Assembly (NCBI GenBank): GCA_030761205.1
Contig: JAULJL010000048.1
Span: forward strand, 3,720,001 to 3,784,000
From: Fremontodendron californicum
Lineage: Eukaryota > Streptophyta > Magnoliopsida > Malvales > Malvaceae
DNA: 64,000 nt
Reading direction: 5' to 3'
Below are positions 12,127 through 22,563 of this stretch, piece after piece. Positions within the stretch are counted from its first letter, which is position 1; every line of letters begins with the position of its first letter. The position numbers were made by a program, and so were the translations under genes. The notes below the pieces were generated by a model. That model made no database searches and was not told the DNA's origin. It saw only the letters and a program-made list of their open reading frames with translations.

Positions 12127-12441
12127 TATGTCAATTCTGACCCGAATTCGAAAAACACGATTCATCTATCCGAATCCAAACCCGATCCAATCCAATTTGA
12201 CCAGAAAAATCAACAACTTGAATCAGATCCAATCTGAAATAGAAAATGATCGAACTCGAAATGATCTAAACCTGAATAACAAACATAATGATTTGAACTC
12301 GAAATGATCCAAATTTGAAATGGTCCAAACCCGAAGTGTTCCGAATTCTAAACGACTTGAATCCGAAAATAACTCAAAAATTTTAACACCCGAATTGACC
12401 TAACTCGAAACCAACTCGATTTGCCCAATGGACAGGTCTAA
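12127..12441. repeat. CCGAA/GATCCAA-rich dispersed repeat
   Basis: A stretch composed of repeated variants of CCGAACCCGATCCAA and AACTCGAAATGATC. It differs from its surroundings and resembles the degenerate motif repeats common in plant intergenic DNA, and it is related in style to the block at 1-700. No terminal repeats or coding capacity are seen. Confidence 0.45.
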
Positions 12442-12736
12442 TGCTATGTAATGAGGAAATCAAACGATTTATTCTAAGCTTTTGGGATGCAATTTTCTGT
12501 TTCTTGTGTAACTTATGTGATCTGTTTTCTTCTCTTTTTCTTGGAAAGGAAGGGGACAGTAGCTGAAGTTGTGAACAGCTTGGAATGTTTTATTATTTGC
12601 TTTGGTTTGTTAACTCTGCAAGCTGGAAATGTTTGTTTCTTCGTTTGTCCCCTTGCTTGCCATTCCCTAAAATGATTGGATCCAACTTCTTCCAGCCTGA
12701 AAGGTTGAATGGGGTATCAGATCCCATAGGGTAGGA

Positions 12737-12921
12737 CTTTGTTGTTTCGATTTTTCATTTTTTTTTTTAAATATCCTTCTTTGATACCTGTGTCCGACGC
12801 ATATGCGGATGTGGGTATGGGGATATGATCCTCCAAGGACCCTCCAAATATATGGAAATCTTGAAAAAAAAAATTGAACATATCCGTGTCCTATACTAAT
12901 ACCTGAGTCCGAGTAACGTAC
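12737..12921 (-). mobile_element. MITE copy 6, inverted and decayed
   Basis: On the minus strand it reads from GTTACTCGGACTCAGG to a degraded TIR (CTTTGTTGTTTCGA on the plus strand). The core blocks TGTCCGACGCATATGCGG and CCTCCAAATATATGGAAATC are reverse complements of those in the other copies. Flanks GGGTAGGA and GGGGAGGG match at 6 of 8 bases, a plausible eroded target duplication. Confidence 0.75.
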
Positions 12922-13753
12922 GGGGAGGGCACTTCAGGTACTTGTTTCTTTACCTAATAAAAGAACATTGCATATCAAAGTTATCTCCTCTAATTCTTAA
13001 GGTCAGTTTGTTTCACAGAAAATAATTTTAAAAATATTTTTTGTATTTTTTAGTGTTTGTTTCGCGGAAAATAGTTTAATCAACGGAAAATGAATTTTGG
13101 GTTAACAAAAAATTAATTTTTTTTTTTAATTTTTTGAAAAACATAAGACATTTTTCGAAAGTTGAAATAAAGCAAAAAGGATCGATTTCTAAGTTTAGGA
13201 ATCAATCTTTTCTTCAATCAAAGCAAAAATGGAGGGATCCCCTACGTATAGACATCAATCTTCTAAGAATACAAGCTAAAGCAAAGAAATAAAGTTCGAT
13301 CCCTTGAGCTAAATCAAAATCTCTCTTTCTACTCTGGTGGTTGCTTTGAGAATCATAAACTTGGTAAGAAGGTTCTGATATCGTGGGTTTTTGTAATAAT
13401 TTTAGTTAAATTATGACTAAAGTATAGTTTGACGAACTCGGGATTTAGCCTAATGTTTAGTCCAGTTCATACAATTATTTTTACAAAGTGACATCTAATA
13501 TAGAGTTCGAATTCTAAAAACTGCAATTATTTTACCTATCTTCGTGATGCGGACTACTTTGTATAAAAAAAGAAAAATAAAAAGGTATAATTTAACCTTT
13601 AAAAATTATTAGAACTACCTCAAATTCTTGTCTTTTCAACAACAAAGAGAATTTTATTAGGAATAAGTGAAACATGAATAATTAACAAGAGACTAAATCA
13701 ACTCATGACCAGGGGCCAATCACTGCCCTGAATTGTGCTAAATCCCCAAAAAT

Positions 13754-13914
13754 CTATGTTACTCAGATTTGGGTGCGAGTGTCGGACACGGATATGTTAA
13801 ATTTTTTCTAAGATTTTCATATATTTGGAAGGTTCTTGGAGGATCATATCTCCATATTCATGTCTAAATATGCGTCGAATACGAGTGAAAAAAAAAAAAA
13901 TCGGAACAACATAA
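13754..13914 (+). mobile_element. MITE copy 7 (about 161 bp), 7/8 TSD
   Basis: CTATGTTACTCAGATTT to a degraded right end (TCGGAACAACATA). It is flanked by CCAAAAAT (13746-13753) and CCAAGAAT (13915-13922), 7 of 8 bases. It lies about 90 bp beyond the stop codon of the dirigent gene, so it may be part of that gene's 3' UTR or terminator region. Confidence 0.82.
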
Positions 13915-14003
13915 CCAAGAATTACTATGCCAAAAACCCAACAAACACAATCAGAAAGAACCAGAAAAAAAGAAGAGAAAAGCAACTCATAAAATGCCAT
14001 CTC

Positions 14004-14570
14004 CTAGTAATGAATCATAGTGACATGATACTCAACAATGGTAACACGCTTAGTAAGATCAAACAAACAAGTCTTAAGCTTAGCAAAACCTTTAGCCATC
14101 CTGAACTTCCCTCTCCCTCCAACCACAGCAAGCTCTCGTTCCTTGTCTGCAATCGGGTTCCTCGAGAACAAACTGATAGAACTGCCATTGAAGTCACCTT
14201 GAGCGAACCCAAAATCCATGGAAACCACCAACTCGAGCGCCTCTTGGCCTGTCGACACCCAAATCCCTTGAGCTGAACCAATGACCTGAGATGTCTTCTC
14301 AGGGCCTGCTGTCAATGGATCATTGATCACATACACACTGCCAAATGGCCCTAGTTTGTTGTTGAAAGCTGTGGTGAAGTTTGGGTGTGCTACTTCAATG
14401 GCGGATTGGTTTTTCCCAAGCATTGTTTCATGAAGAAAGAAGTGAAGCTTTGTAACTTTCTCAGCTGGTGGAACATATGGCAAGCTCTTTGAGTAGTAAC
14501 AATGGCAGCATGTTGGAACTATGACACTGCAAAGAACAACAACACAAGTCAATATCAATCTTCTTTCCAT
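14004..14570 (-). CDS. Secreted dirigent protein
   Basis: A 188-aa single-exon protein of the dirigent family. Residues 1 to about 24 form a hydrophobic signal peptide. The mature part has the family hallmarks: KLHFFLHETMLG (41-52), FGSVYVINDPLT (76-87), AQGIWVSTGQEALEL (100-114), MDFGFAQGDFNGSS (118-131) and the C-terminal VGGRGKFRMAKGFA (150-163). Potential N-glycosylation sites lie at 54 (NQS), 64 (NFT) and 128 (NGS), usual for this apoplastic family. Dirigent proteins guide stereoselective coupling of phenoxy radicals in lignan and lignin-type metabolism; the substrate of this one cannot be told from sequence. The reading frame extends upstream, but the ATG at 14570 starts directly at the signal peptide, whereas the upstream extension is unlike the family. 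It also lies about 60 bp below a TATA box. Confidence 0.92.
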   Translation of the reverse strand: MERRLILTCVVVLCSVIVPTCCHCYYSKSLPYVPPAEKVTKLHFFLHETMLGKNQSAIEVAHPNFTTAFNNKLGPFGSVYVINDPLTAGPEKTSQVIGSAQGIWVSTGQEALELVVSMDFGFAQGDFNGSSISLFSRNPIADKERELAVVGGRGKFRMAKGFAKLKTCLFDLTKRVTIVEYHVTMIHY

Positions 14571-14630
14571 TGTTTTCTTTTTTTTGGGTTCTTTTTGTTT
14601 CCTTGTAAGAACTCCTCCATGTTCCCTTGG

Positions 14631-14639
14631 TTTATATAA
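14631..14639 (-). promoter_or_regulatory. Probable TATA box of the dirigent gene
   Basis: On the minus strand the sequence reads TTATATAAA, about 60 bp upstream of the chosen ATG. This would place the transcription start about 30 bp above the start codon. It supports the start at 14570 rather than a longer upstream reading. Confidence 0.6.
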
Positions 14640-14732
14640 GATTATAGAATTATCTCCTTCGGTTAGAGATAGAATTTTATATTGTATGATATATCCCGAA
14701 TCAAATGAAATCAATTCAGTTAATGAAATCAC

Positions 14733-15285
14733 TTAAAAATTAAATTAATAATAAATATATATAAGAAGAGATATTTATATCTTGTTAATTTTTTGTTTCA
14801 CATTTATTTAAAGAAAAACTACTCATTTGAACTTCTTTATCAAATAATTTCAATTTTTTTAAAGTATTTTTTAGTTCAACATTTTACCACCAGATCACAT
14901 AATTATGATTGTTGACTTTTTTAAGAATGAATTTAGTGTTAGGAACAACCTATGGAATAATTTTCTGTCACTTGGCTCATAAATAAATTAAAAAAAAAAT
15001 TTAAAAGAAAGAACACTTTACATGCATGCACCAGCATCTGTACGTATTTTGCATATTAAAGAATCACTACCTAAATTAAATAAAAATATGTTAGTTGGTG
15101 TTGAAAAAAGTATTCATTTCTTTTAAACAAATATTTATCTAGTCCATCCTTCCATTTTTTTAATTTATCTCTGTTTCAAATATTCCAAAATTATGTATGT
15201 TTTGAACACCTAATATCTTTATTTTTTATAGCCCAAAATCAATGTTTTATGTTTTTTTTTTACATTTTGATCTTAAATAAGTATG

Positions 15286-15319
<34 letters not shown>

Positions 15320-15641
15320 ATTTTATAATAAAATTTTGATATAAAATACACTAAAATTAAACTTTTTTAAATTCCATAAAAGTCAAATAAAGACAAACAA
15401 TATAAGACATAGGGAGTAATATTTTAGAGGTTTCATACAAATTTAAACTAACCAATAACACTTGCAACATTTCAATAACAAAATGTTTAATATAACTAAG
15501 TACATAAAATATTTTTTAGAGAATCTATACCATAATATATAAAAAAGAGAGGGAAAAAATAGAAAAAAGAGAGAAAAAAATTGGATCCACATAAATATTA
15601 TGAAAGAAGGGAAATGGAGGAGTACGAGAATCAGTGTGGTC
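14733..15641. other. AT-rich upstream region with a (TA)n microsatellite
   Basis: No gene is seen. It is presumably the upstream region of the dirigent gene. A pure TA dinucleotide run lies at about 15291-15317. The rest is AT-rich with GAGAGAGGGAAAAAAT-type purine runs near 15545-15585. Confidence 0.5.
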
Positions 15642-16246
15642 AGTATTGTATCAGTACTGGTCGTATCAGTAGGTATGTACCAGTTTTGAGATAAATCAAA
15701 ATGATACTAGTATCGTAACGTTTCGATTTTTATACCAACCTATATCGATCAACACCATTTAATATCAACACGTACCGACCTGTATTGGTCGGTACAAGAT
15801 TATGATTTTTATTAAAATTCACTTATTATTCTTTTAAGCAATTTCTAATGTTTTTCTATCATAATCAATTTTTCATAATTTCATTTAAAAATAAAATATG
15901 TTCATTAAATTAGGTTATTGAACCTAATTAATAACATTTTTAAATATTTTATATTTATTTTATTTATTTGATGTATAAAAATTTTGGATATTAAATATTT
16001 ATAATTTTAAAATTTATATTTGCATATAAACATATATATTTATGTAATGGAGGTATATTTGCATTAGCATTTGCATATGTATATGGTATATATTTTATTA
16101 AAAAACTTGGAAATGAGCTATATATATATATATATATATATATGAAAACAATATTTGAAAAATGTCGGTAAATAAAAAACGATACACCGAAATATATTGG
16201 TACCGATACGTACCGAAACAAAATTATATGTCCACCGATACAATAC
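15642..16246. mobile_element. Candidate inverted-repeat element, about 0.6 kb
   Basis: The left end reads AGTATTGTATCAGT, and the right end at 16233-16246 is the reverse complement of AGTATTGTATCGGT (13 of 14 matching). Both flanks are full of GTATCGGTACC-type motifs while the middle is AT-rich and includes a second (TA)n run (16118-16142). I see no clear target duplication, so the boundary call is tentative. Confidence 0.4.
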
Positions 16247-16323
16247 TAATTACTTTGACAAAAATACCTTCTTGTCTACTTCACCCATTTCCCTTCTTTT
16301 TTAAAAAAATTATTGAGCTTTTT

Positions 16324-17103
16324 TTATTCCATATAAAATCTAAAAAAAGAGTTATGCAAATTTGTATTCTTCTTGTTTAAATCATCAACCTCAATTTTCA
16401 ATTCATTAATTTTTTTTTTCAAATCAATCTTTGTTAAAACCGCATTCTCAACATTCATTTTTGAAATCATCTTTTTGTACAAATTTATTATTTCAAATTC
16501 TATAGCCAACTCTTCAAATGAATAAGAATTTGAATCATAAGAGTTAGAAATTACCTTAGGCTCTTCAAAAACCATGAGTCATAGGTTAGCAACCTCCTCA
16601 TCACTGAAGTCATCATCGGAAAAGTCACTATCAATCCATGTGGCTAGCATCGCTTTCTTCTTTTGCCTATTTGCATTTTGCTTTTTCTATAAAAGACAAT
16701 CATATTTGACTTGGCCTGGTTTATTTCATTCATAGCACACAATTAGATCCTTTTTCTCTTCTATTTGATTCTTCTTTGATCATTTCTTTTTTTTAAGTCT
16801 CCTTCCACTTTCAAACTTGTTCATCTTCATGAAATTCTTGAATCTCTTAGCAAACATGGTCATCTTTCGTCACTTCCGTTATAATTACATTTTTTTCTCT
16901 TGGCTGGCTGATTTGAGAGCCACTCTCACTTTCTTGGTTGGATCTTGTACATGCTTCAACTTCATCTCATAGGTTAAGAGAAAACCAATGAGCAAGTCCA
17001 AAGAGAGAGTTTGAGAATTTTTGGATTCTTCATTAATGGCAATCACTTAGTGTGAGCATACTAATCATCGATTTCTTGACTTGACTTGTGCCTTCATGAG
17101 TGA
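16324..17103 (-). pseudogene. Decayed LTR-retrotransposon gag, 3' part
   Basis: On the minus strand, in pieces and with several stops, the translation has the familiar plant copia-type gag pattern. There is a THEG motif at the 17.1-kb end, then a LIGFLLTYEMKLK-like segment and a lysine-rich segment. A gag zinc knuckle follows near 16690-16737, in which one Cys codon is now a stop and the His is Gln. Last comes an acidic Asp/Ser-rich stretch followed by VANL and a Lys-rich coiled region ending at 16324. The reading is cut at 17104-17112 by the MULE insertion and resumes at 39101-39143. No LTRs, protease or pol of this older element were found, so it is a relic. Confidence 0.75.
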
Positions 17104-17112
17104 TAGTTAATT
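17104..17112. repeat. Left 9-bp target-site duplication of the MULE
   Basis: TAGTTAATT, identical to 39101-39109 on the other side of the element. A 9-bp duplication is the Mutator-superfamily signature. Confidence 0.95.
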
Positions 17113-17310
17113 GGGAAAATATGAGAAACATGCAATCAACAGTAACATTATTGTTAAAAGATACCATGAAAAAAGATTATTATTGAAAAGGAAATAGAAA
17201 ATTTATAAATTTATAAAGAGGAAATCGTAATTACCATTTTATCCTTAGTGTTAGGTTAAGGGTTAAAGCCTATTTTGGCTTCCTTTTCTCTCCCGATTGG
17301 TTTCTTCTGT
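17113..17310 (+). repeat. Left outer terminal inverted repeat of the MULE
   Basis: The first 25 bases match the reverse complement of the right end at 23 positions. The match continues in patches (for example AAAAGGAAAT...TGTAAT...ACCATTTTA-like blocks) to about 17300. Beyond this the two ends share only scattered blocks. Confidence 0.85.
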
Positions 17311-18520
17311 TTTGGCTTTCGTTTCTCCCCTTCCTAAGCAAACCATCTTGGATTTTGTCTGATTGTGTTCTTGAGTTTAGCTTCCATTTGGTCCCGATTT
17401 TTTGCTTCAAATTTTCTCTCTTTCTGTTCTTCACTCTTTATTTCGTCTCCTTCCTTTCTCTCTTTGCCTCATTTTTTTTTCATCTATTTCTTCCTCACTT
17501 TCTTTGCATTTTGGGTTTAGGCTGACTGAAACTAAAAGCTTAGACGACTGAAAATCGGAGGATAATCCTTACCCGAGTGAAACCTCCGAAAATCTTCTCA
17601 TATTCTTGGTCTTGAAGAGCTTTAGGTAAACTTCTTCCTCTTTGGATTTGTCATGGCATAATTTTATTTGATTTTTGAAATGTTTTCTTTAGATTTCATA
17701 CATTGTTTTTTATTTCTGCACCTATTTGTTTTCCTTGCAGCTAAATTATGCTCTAATATAATGGGATTTGGGTAGCATCAATTGAGTTCAAACATGTGCA
17801 TTGTGTCTGTAATATACAACATATGTTTATTTGGTTTATCAAGTTCTAGAAATCCTGAGTTATTGAAACTTCTGGAAGTCTGGTAGCGAAATATAAGTTA
17901 TATTTTGATGTTAGGAATTTGTTTGGTAGCATTATTATTGAATGACTTGTATACTGACATAAATGTGTGGATGTTTTGTTAAAATTGCTTTGTTAAAATT
18001 GGTTTGTTAAAAGTGCTTTGTGACATAAATGTGTGAATGAGTTGCATACTGACATAAATTCGTTCTTGCTCCCGATTATTCTTTGTGAAATTCTGTTTTT
18101 TATGAGCCATTAGCCATTAGTAGGATTCTAGACATTATGACATAGAGTCCATAAGTTCCTCCTTTATGTTGGGGTTCAACTGGGATATTTCCCGACCATT
18201 TGCATTGTCAATTCTGTTAAAATAGTTTACCTTTTCATTTTGGACTTTGAACATAATAGCTGCAGTATTGAAAATGTACATATAATACATTGTTAATTGA
18301 ATGGGATTTAGGATAGAATTGATTAGAGTTTTGAAAATGTACATATAATTCTGCCAAATGTATATATAATCAAAGTATGTAGCCTACGTTATAACCATTT
18401 TTTTCTGCAACTAAGAGCTTCAAATTTTCTTATTTGTTTAAGTCTCTTTTATAAATAAACAACATCGTTTCTTTAGCATTTTCTTTTCATTGGTGCTCAT
18501 TGGTGCTCATGTATTTATAC
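17113..18520 (+). repeat. Direct duplication, copy A (about 1.4 kb)
   Basis: This segment recurs, about 95% similar by eye, at 20651-21995 in the same orientation. It comprises the end sequence itself, a pyrimidine-rich tract (17280-17510, TTTCTCTCCCGATT to TTTCTTCCTCAC), a GAGCTTTAG|GTAAAC donor-like site and two ATGTACAT-type motifs. The pyrimidine tract followed by a donor-like site looks like a promoter/5' leader, so the end may drive transcription inward; that is inference. Confidence 0.85.
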
Positions 18521-19040
18521 TTTAATCCAACGTTTTACCTTTCATTTTTATTAGAAATATCTTGAGGAAAAGGTTGGCCCACAAAAGCGACTTCTATTTG
18601 CTCAAACTAATATAGGAAAAGGTTTCCATGGTAAGTGAAATTCAACAATTAACTCAATTCCCATGTTTCAATTATTTTATTTTGTAATATAGAAAAAGGT
18701 TTCTATGGTAATTGAAAAACGTTGGCTACATTGCTTTATAATTTAAAGTAATACATAAGCCATGTTTTAATTATTTTATTTTGTATAATTTCTAAGAATA
18801 TATGCAAACTCATAGAGAACCAATCATATGCATTATGTTATTTATTTTTTAGCAAACTTTATCTGTTATGTAAATGTAAACCTCTTGTATTGTTATTTTT
18901 AGTGAATGGTGGTATTATTTTGTAACTTTTAGAAACAATACTTCATGGAATCTTCCTCTAAGATAAGGTCGAATTCCTAACATATGGAACAGAATTCCTA
19001 ATACATTGTGAATATCTTGCTCAAATTTTTTAGTATTTTG

Positions 19041-19340
19041 GGGCGCCGCGGCGTCGTGTTTCTGCCCTATTTAAAATTTTTTACACTGCCACGGCGCCCA
19101 GTAAACTGCCCACTTTAATAATTTTTTAGGGCGCCGCGGCGCCAAATTTCTGTCTTTCAAATGTTTTTTGGAGTTGCGGCGAGGAGCCACGGCAATAAGT
19201 TCCTGCCCATTTTAATAATTTTTTAGGGCACCGCGGCACACCGCCGCGACACCAACTTTCTGTCTTTAAAAGTTTTTTTGGTGCCGCGGCTCTAGGTTAT
19301 TGTCCATTTTGATAATTTTAGGGCATCGGCGTCGCGGCTC
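19041..19340. repeat. GC-rich inverted-repeat cluster in AT-rich DNA
   Basis: Variants of GGCGCCGCGGCG alternate with TTTCTGTC/TTTCTGCC and short AT stretches (TTTAATAATTTTTTAGGG). The motif vocabulary (GCCGCGGC followed by TTTCTGTC) is the same as in the larger array at 29440-30385, so the two are related. Confidence 0.75.
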
Positions 19341-19446
19341 CAATTTTTGTTTTTTTAATAAACCTGCAAAAAATATAAAAAAATAAATAAAATTAGTAAA
19401 ATAAAGTTGAAATCAAATATAAAATAAAATGTAAATATTGTTTTGC

Positions 19447-19655
19447 CTAAATGTACATATAAGTTTGCAGGAATGTACATATTGTCTTGTGGCCATGTAC
19501 ATATAAGTTATATTTTTTAAGAATTTTTTTATTAAAATTGATGTTCTATACGTCATTTAAATGTATTGGAGATTAATTCCCAGTTGATTTAGAGTTGAAT
19601 TTAGGAGAAAGTAAAAATGTACATATTATTTTGCCTAAATGTACATATAAGTATA
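19447..19655. repeat. ATGTACAT palindrome cluster, left end
   Basis: Perfect ATGTACAT palindromes occur near 19448, 19473, 19494, 19617 and 19641, mostly in the context aATGTACATATaag. Spacings within the groups are 21-25 bp. Confidence 0.85.
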
Positions 19656-20237
19656 CAGAGCGTTTGCTATAACTATATTGACATTCCAGCGAATTAAATG
19701 ATAAATGAAGGTTGGTGGTGTTAAGAATAGGAGTTTCTGCTGTAGAATTCAATAATTTAGATGCATTTTTGTCTGTTTAGTTTCTTCCATTTTATAATTT
19801 TCAGCTGTGTACCCTTTGTTATGAATTATTTTGTACTTAATAAATTGTCAATTTGGTTTACATGTATGATTTCTTAACCTTCAGTTGTATCCCTTATTTA
19901 GTTGATGAGAGGCTACTGAGTTTGATTTGTTATATTTTCCATGCACATGGTTTCCTTACACCAAACTTGGTTATTATGGGCAGGTTTGGATATGTATAAG
20001 CAGATATTTGTAAGAGTCTATGAACATATATTTGCAATTTGACATTTTTACTTAATCATAAGTTATAGAACTGATAAACCATTTACTTAAACTGCTTTTA
20101 AAATGAATTTGAAAGCTTTGATATTTGTTTAACGTCATGATAGTGTTTGTGCCTCTATTTAATTGAAATGATATTCATGCTTGTTGATTGCTTTCTTGCT
20201 TGCATATACAAGACTGAAGAAATTGTCAGTATAAAGA

Positions 20238-20330
20238 AGTACATATAGTTGGCAAGAATGTACATATAGTTATGCTACATGTACATATTGTTATGCTATA
20301 TGTACATATTGTTATGCTATATGTACATTT
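20238..20330. repeat. ATGTACAT palindromes at 20-bp spacing
   Basis: Five motifs start at about 20239, 20259, 20279, 20299 and 20319, a 20-bp step. The linking words are GTTATGCT and similar. The first motif is an imperfect AGTACAT. Confidence 0.85.
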
Positions 20331-20650
20331 AAGTGGGCTTATTTTGTTGAAGCATTTCTTATAAATTGTGTTAGTTTAAAGTCGTTTTAAATGACAAAAA
20401 CGATAACGACATTGATTATGTTTAAGAGTTTGGCTTTTGGCCTTAGGGAGCAAGAGTGTTTTAATTTACTAGTCTTAGTCATTTGGTATGAATCATTATA
20501 TTTTTGTTACTTTGGTAAATTTAAATAGATGGAAGTCTTTAGAGCCTAATTTGTATTGGGGTTTAGAGTAGATTTTTTGAGTAGGGTGAATTTGAAAAAC
20601 AACCAGTGTAATAGGATTTTTTTAATGGATACCATTGATAAAGATTATTG

Positions 20651-21995
20651 GGGTAATATGAGAAACATGCAGTGTAATAGGAATTATGTTAAAAGATACG
20701 AATGAAATAAATTATTTTTGAAAAGGAAATAGAAAATTTAAAAATTGATAAAGAGGAAATCGTAATTACCATTTTATGAGTAGTGTTAGGTTAAAAAACA
20801 AAGTCAATTTTGGCTTCTTTTCTCTCCCGATTTGATAATTCTGTTTTTCTCTGTTTTGGCTTTTGTCTCTGATTGTGTTCTTGAGTTTAGCTTCCACTTG
20901 GGTCCCGAATTTTTGCTTCAGTTTTTCTCTCATTCTGTTCTTCACTCTTTATTTCGTGTCCTTCCTTTCTCCCTTTGCCTCATTTTTTTTCATCTATTTC
21001 TTCCTCACTTTCTTTGCATTTTCGGTTTAGGGTGACTGAAACTAAAACCTTAGGCGACTCAAAATCGGAGGATAATCCTTACCCGAGTGAAACCTCAGAA
21101 AATCTTCTCATATTCTTGGTCCTGAAGAGCTTTAGGTAAACTCCTTCCTCTTTGGATTTGTCATGGCATAATTTTATTTGATTTTTGAAATGTTTTGTTT
21201 AGATTTCATACATTGTTTTATATTCCTGCACGTATTTGTTTTCCTTGCAGCTAAATTATGCTCTAATGTAATGGGATTTGGGTAGCATCAATTGAGTTCA
21301 AACATGTGCATTGTGTCTGTAATATACAGCGTATGTTTATTTGGTTTATCAAGTTCTAGAAATCCTGTGTTATTGAAACTTCTGGAAGTCTGGTAGCGAA
21401 ATATAAGTTATATTTTGATGTCAGGAATTTGTTTGGTAGCATTATTATTGAATGACTTGTATACTGACATAAATGTGTGGATGTTTTGTTAAAATTGCTT
21501 TGTTAAAACTGGTTTGTTAAAAGTGCTTTGTGACATAAATGTGTGAATGAGTTGCATACTGACATAAATTCGTTCTTGCTCCCGATTATTCTTTGCGAAA
21601 TTCTATTTTTTATGAGCCATTGGCCATTAGTAGGATTCTAGACATTATGACATAGAGTCCATAAGTTCCTCCTTTATGTTGGGGTTCAACTGCGATATTT
21701 CCCGACCATTTGCATTGTCAATTCTGTTTTTGTTCACCTTTTCATTTCGGACTTTGAACATAATAGCTGCAGTATTGAAAATATACATATAATACATTGT
21801 TAATTGATTCGGATTTAGGATAGAATTGATTAGAGTTTTGAAAATGTACATATAATTCTGCCAAATGTACATATAATCAAAGTATGTAGCCTACGTTATA
21901 ACCATTTTTTTGCTGCAACTAAGATCTTCAAATTTTCTTATTTGTTTAAGTCTCTTTTAAAAAGAAACAACATCCTTTCTTTAGCATTTGCTTTT
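20651..21995 (+). repeat. Direct duplication, copy B: inner left end of the MULE
   Basis: Begins GGGTAATATGAGAAACATGC, a second copy of the MULE end, and runs parallel to 17113-18520 for about 1.35 kb with scattered substitutions. It makes a possible alternative left terminus 3.5 kb inside the outer one. Confidence 0.85.
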
Positions 21996-22254
21996 GTGTT
22001 TGTATTGAAGTTTTATGTACATTCTGTCAATTTCTTATGTACACAGAACTGGACCTTTTTTTTGTTTTTAATAATTTCTTAGTGAAGCTATTATTTTACA
22101 GTTGTTTTAAACGATTTCGAGATTAAACGGAGGATTATAGTTAGGGTTTTGGTGTTTGTCTAAGTAATAGTATAAGTAGAATACTTAGATGATTTTATGG
22201 TTTGGAAACACATAAGAGCTTAATTGATTGAGATTTAGAAAGAAATTGTCAGTA

Positions 22255-22340
22255 ATATGAAAATGTACATATACTTTTGCGGAATGTACATATGGTTATG
22301 CTATATGTACGTACTGTTATAGTTCTATGTACATATAAGT
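22255..22340. repeat. ATGTACAT palindrome cluster
   Basis: Motifs begin near 22262, 22283, 22304 (ATGTACGT) and 22327, steps of 21, 21 and 23 bp. Confidence 0.8.
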
Positions 22341-22344
22341 GGGC

Positions 22345-22541
22345 TTATTTTGTTGCAAGGTCACCTGTATTAACAGCAGGAGCACTCAAAGTTATTGGAG
22401 TAGATCCTTTTTCTGCCGTTACATCAATATTTTGTACTTGCACTGCATGCTCCTTTGATACATCACTATCCTGTTTCTTTCTCAACTCTGCTACTTCACT
22501 AGGGATCTGCCAACTACTAATCTGATTGAAAAAAACACAAC
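22345..22541 (-). pseudogene. Possible terminal exon of an unidentified or captured gene
   Basis: On the minus strand, a splice-acceptor-like TTTTTTTCAATCAG at about 22522-22535 is followed by an open stretch of about 60 codons. It encodes an acidic, Lys/Glu-rich peptide (AELRKKQDSDVSKEHAVQ) and ends in TAA at 22345. The base and codon composition is less AT-rich than its surroundings. I do not recognise the protein. Since MULEs often pick up host gene pieces, this may be a captured exon, but an old piece of a transposon gene is equally possible. Confidence 0.3.
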
Positions 22542-22563
22542 AAAAAGAAGGGAAAAATATCAA

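Larger units (their letters stand above)
9698..14003. other. Intergenic DNA between ELC and the dirigent gene
   Basis: No protein-coding gene is supported. The interval contains four MITE copies and a CCGAA-rich dispersed repeat (listed separately), a C-run near 10660, and an A-run near 10911-10924 followed by a GC-richer stretch. Between the repeats it is ordinary AT-rich DNA. Confidence 0.5.
18521..20650. other. MULE subterminal DNA between the two duplicated ends
   Basis: There is no coding sequence. It holds the GC-rich repeats at 19041-19340 and two ATGTACAT clusters (19447-19655, 20238-20330). A block near 20196-20290 recurs inverted at 36046-36140. A block near 19370-19560 recurs in direct orientation near 30592-30780 and 35050-35200. 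Confidence 0.6.
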
